A stretch of 6,105 bases of DNA, taken from Candidatus Cloacimonas sp. 4484_275. GTDB lineage: Bacteria; Cloacimonadota; Cloacimonadia; Cloacimonadales; TCS61. The notes beneath the pieces are model-generated. The model was not told the origin of the DNA, did not search any database, and saw nothing but the letters and a program-made list of their open reading frames with translations. Within the stretch, counting starts at the first letter, position 1; each line of letters starts with the position of its first letter. The stretch spans positions 1 to 6,105 of the forward strand of contig NATF01000081.1 in NCBI GenBank assembly GCA_002085205.1, given 5' to 3'. Positions 4,628-6,105 of the stretch are shown here, in pieces. The translations under genes and the position numbers were made by a program.

Positions 4628-6085
4628 TTAATTTGAAATTTTCTCGTTTCTCGTAAATTTGCTCACCAAAACAACCGCCAAAAATGCCAAGACAAAAGCG
4701 GCGAATCGATGCGTAACGAAACTATCGAGAACTTTTATGTTCGACCACAGAATCGTAACTATCGAACCGGTGAGCATTCCCACCAACACGCCTTTTCCGG
4801 TGGTTCCTTTCCATTTTAACAACAACAAAAGCGCAGGACCAAAAGAGGCTCCCAATCCCGACCAAGCATAAGAAACAAGAGTAAAAATGAGTTTTTTGGA
4901 AGTTACGGCAATTACAAATCCGAAAACACCCACCAAAATCGTAATTAATCTGCTCAGATTAAGAAGGCTTTTTTCCGAAATATCTTTCCCTAATGTTTTA
5001 TGATAAAAATCTTCAATTACGGAAGAGGAAATAACCAAGAGCTGACTGTCTGCCGTGGACATCATTGCGGCAATTGCTCCGGAGATAAATATTCCGGCCA
5101 ACCAAGAAGGCAATAGAGCATTGGTAAGAAGCGGCATAATATGTTCCCTATTTGTTGTGAGCAATTCATTTGCATCTTGGAAATAACCTTGTTTATAAAG
5201 AGACAGACCGATTAAACCGATCATCATGGCGCCGAAGAAAGCCGGTATTGCCCAGATAATGGCAATTCTTCGTGCAGTCTTTATTCTTTTCGGATCTTTA
5301 ATAGACATAAATCTGGTTACCAAATGAGGTTGTCCGATGTAACCCAATCCCCAACTTAATCCGCCGATGATCACGACGACCGCCGCCCAACCGGTTTTTC
5401 CTCCGACAGTGCTGACAAAGTCGGAACCGGCTGTTTCCACGGCAGAGACAAGAGAATGTCCGTGAGCTGATATTTCCAACAAACCGATTATGGGCAAAAT
5501 TATCAAAGTGGAAATCATGATAATTCCCTGAATCAAATCCGTCCAAGCGACAGCAAAGAATCCACCCATCATAGTATAGAAAATTATTACTACGGCGCCG
5601 AGAACAATTCCCCAAAAATGAGGAATACCGAAAGTGACATTGAGAACCTTGCCGGCACCGTTAAATTGGGCGGCTAAATAAAATGTGAAGAAGAAAACTA
5701 TTATCAACATTGATACGAATCGAATGACTTTGTTATTATTGCCGAGTTTTTCGGCAAAAAAATTGGGAAGAGTAATGGCATCGTATTTTTCGGTTTGAAC
5801 TCTTAAATCGCCGGCAATGACATACCAAGAAAAGATAATTCCCAAAATACATCCCACTGCCGTCCAAATTTCCAAAAATCCCGCAGCAAGCGCGGCTCCG
5901 GGAAGTCCTAAAAGTAACCAAGCGGATTCACCCGATGCTCTTTCCGAAAATGCTACCACCCACGGATTCAATTTTCTTCCGGCAATGAAAAAATCTTTGT
6001 GGGATTTGTTTGAACGATAAGTGATGATTCCGACAATTATAACGGCGACAAGATATAACAGAAAACCAATTAAAGTGAAATTCAT
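4628..6085 (-). CDS. putP: Sodium/solute symporter of the PutP (SSS) family, probably sodium/proline symporter
   Basis: A 485-residue inner-membrane transporter with about 13 predicted helices, full length for the family. It couples sodium entry to uptake of a small organic solute. Conserved PutP-like segments appear in order: DFFIAGRKLNPW (31-42), ASGESAWLLLGLPGAALAAG (50-69), GGFFAVAWTDLIQG (174-187), GQPHLVTRFMSIKDPKRI (251-268), MMSTADSQLLVISSSVIEDF (341-360), and SYAWSGLGASFGPALLLL (405-422). S343 and T344 match the sodium-binding S340/T341 of E. coli PutP. The residue equivalent to PutP D55 appears to be G52 or E53 in ASGESAW, so the substrate site is not identical. Start is ATG 6085-6083 with AAAGGGGG at 6091-6098 upstream. 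An 82-nt gap with no clear terminator separates it from arsR. Proline is the best guess; other amino acids or acids are possible. Confidence 0.85.
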   Translation of the reverse strand: MNFTLIGFLLYLVAVIIVGIITYRSNKSHKDFFIAGRKLNPWVVAFSERASGESAWLLLGLPGAALAAGFLEIWTAVGCILGIIFSWYVIAGDLRVQTEKYDAITLPNFFAEKLGNNNKVIRFVSMLIIVFFFTFYLAAQFNGAGKVLNVTFGIPHFWGIVLGAVVIIFYTMMGGFFAVAWTDLIQGIIMISTLIILPIIGLLEISAHGHSLVSAVETAGSDFVSTVGGKTGWAAVVVIIGGLSWGLGYIGQPHLVTRFMSIKDPKRIKTARRIAIIWAIPAFFGAMMIGLIGLSLYKQGYFQDANELLTTNREHIMPLLTNALLPSWLAGIFISGAIAAMMSTADSQLLVISSSVIEDFYHKTLGKDISEKSLLNLSRLITILVGVFGFVIAVTSKKLIFTLVSYAWSGLGASFGPALLLLLKWKGTTGKGVLVGMLTGSIVTILWSNIKVLDSFVTHRFAAFVLAFLAVVLVSKFTRNEKISN

Positions 6086-6105
6086 AATTTCCCCCTTTCA
6101 AAAAA

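Overview
The window looks like part of a chromosome from an anaerobic member of the FCB bacteria (Fibrobacteres-Chlorobi-Bacteroidetes), most plausibly Cloacimonadota-like. Four things point that way. A secreted protein ends in a PNPF...GIYFYQ sorting domain of the type IX (Por) kind. The urocanase is the long-form type (GRDHHDTGGTDSP). The one readable promoter fits the Bacteroidetes TTTG-N20-TAnnTTTG pattern. The sequence is moderately AT-rich with compact intergenic gaps. The taxonomic call is inference from protein style, not a search result.

Layout, left to right. Positions 1-507 (+) hold the 3' end of urocanate hydratase (hutU), closed by a perfect 12-bp hairpin. After a 141-bp gap with a Bacteroidetes-type promoter and a good ribosome binding site comes a large secreted transglutaminase-like protein (649/690-2861, +). 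Its signal peptide lies in a different frame from the rest of the protein, so the gene appears to carry a 1-nt frameshift near 700-715. Its C-terminal sorting domain contains a short in-frame segment built from two back-to-back palindromes. A 12-bp inverted repeat at 2873-2915 separates this gene from the genes converging on it.

The rest is on the minus strand. A sodium/solute symporter of the PutP type (4628-6085) is followed by a three-gene cluster: an ArsR-family repressor (4216-4545), a single-domain rhodanese (3748-4143) and a TauE/SafE-family permease (2948-3751). The last two overlap by 4 nt (GTGA). A near-perfect 20-bp palindrome just upstream of the arsR ribosome binding site is the likely operator. 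The cluster resembles the known pairing of ArsR-type thiol sensors with rhodanese and TauE/SafE exporters in reactive sulfur or sulfite handling. The repressor's CVC motif also allows an arsenite or metal-sensing reading.

I see no CRISPR array, tRNA, rRNA, insertion sequence or phage gene. The most unusual items are the frameshifted secreted protein, the twin-palindrome coding insertion, and the ArsR-rhodanese-TauE module with its operator. None of these proves a wholly new system.
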